NCBI GenBank assembly: GCA_014656175.1
Contig: BNBX01000005.1
Coordinates: 138,117 to 202,116 of the forward strand
Direction of reading: 5' to 3'
From: Streptomyces werraensis
Lineage (GTDB): Bacteria > Actinomycetota > Actinomycetes > Streptomycetales > Streptomycetaceae
Length of the DNA: 64,000 nt
The translations under genes were made by a program, and so were the position numbers. Below, one piece after another: positions 62,691-64,000 of this stretch. Below the pieces are notes generated by a model. That model saw only the letters and a list, made by a program, of their open reading frames with translations. It had not been told where the DNA came from and did not search any database. The stretch's first letter is position 1. Each line of letters starts with the position of its first letter.

Positions 62691-63662
62691 ATGACGACGG
62701 ACACCCCGGCACGGCTGCTCCAGTTGCTCTCCCTCCTCCAGACGCCCCGCGAATGGCCCGGCGGTGAGCTGGCGGACCGGCTCGGTGTCTCCCGGCGCAC
62801 GGTCCGCCGGGACATCGAGCGGCTGCGGGACCTCGGCTATCCCGTGCAGGCGACGATGGGCTCGGACGGCGGCTACCGGCTGGTCGCGGGGAAGGCGATG
62901 CCGCCGCTGGTGCTGGACGACGAGGAGGCGGTCGCGATCGCGGTCGGCCTGCGGGCAGGCGCCGGGCACGCCCTGGAGGGCGTGGACGAGGCGTCGGTGC
63001 GGGCCCTGGCGAAGCTGGAGCAGGTGCTGCCCGGCAGGCTGCGGCACCGCGTCAGTGTGCTCCAGGCCGCGACGACCCCGCTGACCAGCGGGGACGGCCC
63101 GACGATCGCCCCGGAGACGCTCACGGTGATGGCGTCCACGGTGGCCGGGCACGAACGGCTGCGGTTCTCCTACCGCGCCGCCGACGGCACCGGGTCCCGG
63201 CGCCTGACCGAACCGCACCGGCTGGTGTCCACCGGCCGCCGCTGGTACCTGGTCGCCTACGACCTCGACCGTGCGGACTGGCGCACCTTCCGTGTCGACC
63301 GGGTCAGCGACCCCTTCGCCACCGGCGCCCGCTTCACGCCGCGTGAACTGCCGACGGGCAGTGCCGCGGAGTTCCTGCGGCGGTCCGTGAACCGCGCGCT
63401 CGACTCCTACGAGATCGCCGTCACGTTCGCCGCGCCCGCCGCGACCGTCGCGGCACGGCTCCCGCCCTGGATGGGCGCGCCCGAGCCGCTGGACGAGGAC
63501 AGCTGCCGGCTGCGGGCGACGGTGAGCGGTCCGAAGGACTGGATGGCGGTACGCCTGGCCATGATGGGGCACGCCTTCACCGTCCAGGAACCGCCGGAAC
63601 TGGCGGAGGCGGCACGGGTGCTGGGCGCCCGGCTGACGGACGCGGCGCGCACCGTGGAGTGA
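62691..63662 (+). CDS. YafY/WYL-domain transcriptional regulator
   Basis: The 323-residue product has an N-terminal helix-turn-helix (about 8-60; ELADRLGVSRRTVRRDIERLRDLGYPV), a WYL domain (about 140-225; LRFSYRAADGTGSRRLTEPHRLVSTGRRWYLVAYDL) and a WCX-like C-terminal domain. WYL regulators sense nucleic-acid or small ligands. It is divergent from the DHA2 exporter and probably controls it through the inverted repeat. The ATG before TTDTPARLL was chosen. Confidence 0.9.
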   Translation: MTTDTPARLLQLLSLLQTPREWPGGELADRLGVSRRTVRRDIERLRDLGYPVQATMGSDGGYRLVAGKAMPPLVLDDEEAVAIAVGLRAGAGHALEGVDEASVRALAKLEQVLPGRLRHRVSVLQAATTPLTSGDGPTIAPETLTVMASTVAGHERLRFSYRAADGTGSRRLTEPHRLVSTGRRWYLVAYDLDRADWRTFRVDRVSDPFATGARFTPRELPTGSAAEFLRRSVNRALDSYEIAVTFAAPAATVAARLPPWMGAPEPLDEDSCRLRATVSGPKDWMAVRLAMMGHAFTVQEPPELAEAARVLGARLTDAARTVE

Positions 63663-63672
63663 CTCCCGGGCT

Positions 63673-63721
63673 CGCCGGTCCCCCACCCCCGTACGGCACG
63701 CCGGTCCCACCCCCGTACGGC
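63673..63721. repeat. tandem direct repeat in a 66-bp gap
   Basis: Two near-identical copies (63673-63697 and 63699-63721) read CGCCGGTCCC(CC)ACCCCCG then TACGGC. They lie between the stops of the convergent YafY gene and the partial tetR-like gene. Confidence 0.6.
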
Positions 63722-63728
63722 GCGCCCG

Positions 63729-64000
63729 TCATCGCCCCCGCGCCGTCACCACCGCGTCCCACGGGAAGTCCCGCAGCGCGGCCAGACTGGCGGCGGCCAG
63801 TTCGGCGGGGCCGTCCGGGCCCTGCGCGGGACAGTCGGACGCCGCCCAGTTCTCCATGGCGGTGCGGACGGCGGCGCCCGCGACGGCCGCGGCGAAGCAC
63901 AGACGGGTGCGGGCGGAGACGTCGGCGTCCGGCTGCGGGGGCGGTCCACCGGTCAGCCGGTGGGCCAGCGCCTCCGCCAGGTCCCGTTCCGAGGCTTGGC
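63729..64000 (-). CDS. C-terminal part of a TetR-like regulator (partial)
   Basis: Only the last 90 codons are in the window. The reading (ERDLAEALAHRLTGG ... RTRLCFAAAVAGAAVRTAMENWAASDC ... ALRDFPWDAV) resembles the helical ligand domain of TetR-family regulators. The 5' end, including any DNA-binding domain, lies beyond the right edge, so the family call is provisional. Confidence 0.55.
   Translation of the reverse strand, partial: QASERDLAEALAHRLTGGPPPQPDADVSARTRLCFAAAVAGAAVRTAMENWAASDCPAQGPDGPAELAAASLAALRDFPWDAVVTARGR

Overview
The window is a GC-rich stretch of a Streptomyces-type chromosome. Three things point that way: codons almost always end in G or C, there are morphogenesis genes restricted to sporulating actinomycetes (an SsgA-like protein of the SsgE type and the SepX/GlpR divisome membrane protein), and rare TTA leucine codons occur that would depend on bldA. 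No insertion sequence, prophage, integrase, CRISPR array or secondary-metabolite cluster was seen. It looks like core chromosome with a few small accessory insertions and deletion scars.

Layout. 0-7 kb: an atypical LuxR-type response regulator, two tandem membrane-anchored PQQ-propeller paralogues with proline/tyrosine-rich tails, and an Uup-like ABC-F ATPase. 7-13.1 kb: housekeeping genes (ispE, rsmA, tatD, a zinc-ribbon gene, rsmI, and a divergent protein O-mannosyltransferase). A possible rpfB relic lies between rsmA and tatD. 13.3-14.5 kb: an unassigned pair of two-helix membrane proteins, the first with a TTA codon. 14.6-18.5 kb: two tandem penicillin-binding proteins and ssgE. 18.6-21.3 kb: an ECF transporter (nikMN-nikQ-nikO) behind a perfect palindrome that matches the nickel regulator Nur. 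21.3-24 kb: a beta-lactamase-fold hydrolase, a DUF1876 protein, a Phd/RelE toxin-antitoxin pair and a YbaK-type deacylase. 24.1-30.5 kb: an MMPL exporter with its TetR regulator, twin TetR operators, and a divergent tricorn protease.

30.5-38.9 kb: a monooxygenase-hydrolase-dehydrogenase operon resembling mycobacterial mymA-lipR-sadH, divergent from a MerR regulator; a cupin divergent from a MocR regulator; exonuclease III; a GNAT enzyme; and a deletion scar holding a truncated NTF2-like gene. 38.9-45.3 kb: tRNA-Ala(CGC), then sepX, rimJ, mog, moaC, a glp/moeA-like gene and galU on the minus strand, with 5-formyltetrahydrofolate cyclo-ligase divergent. This pairs molybdenum-cofactor-type proteins with a divisome membrane partner. 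45.3-51.5 kb: a penicillin-acylase-family enzyme, a K+/H+ antiporter probably started by CTG, and an MFS exporter. 51.5-56.9 kb: an FmdB zinc-ribbon gene behind a CIRCE (HrcA) element, MTA phosphorylase, a SAF-domain protein, a P1 peptidase, mscL and conserved small proteins. 57-61 kb: the fructose operon fruR-fruK-fruA. 61-64 kb: a DHA2 exporter divergent from a YafY/WYL regulator around a shared inverted repeat, and the 3' end of a TetR-like gene cut by the window edge.

The most interesting items are the regulatory sites (CIRCE on an fmdB-type gene, the Nur box, the twin TetR operators, the DHA2/YafY repeat), the TTA-containing two-gene membrane unit, and two places where genes appear to have been lost.
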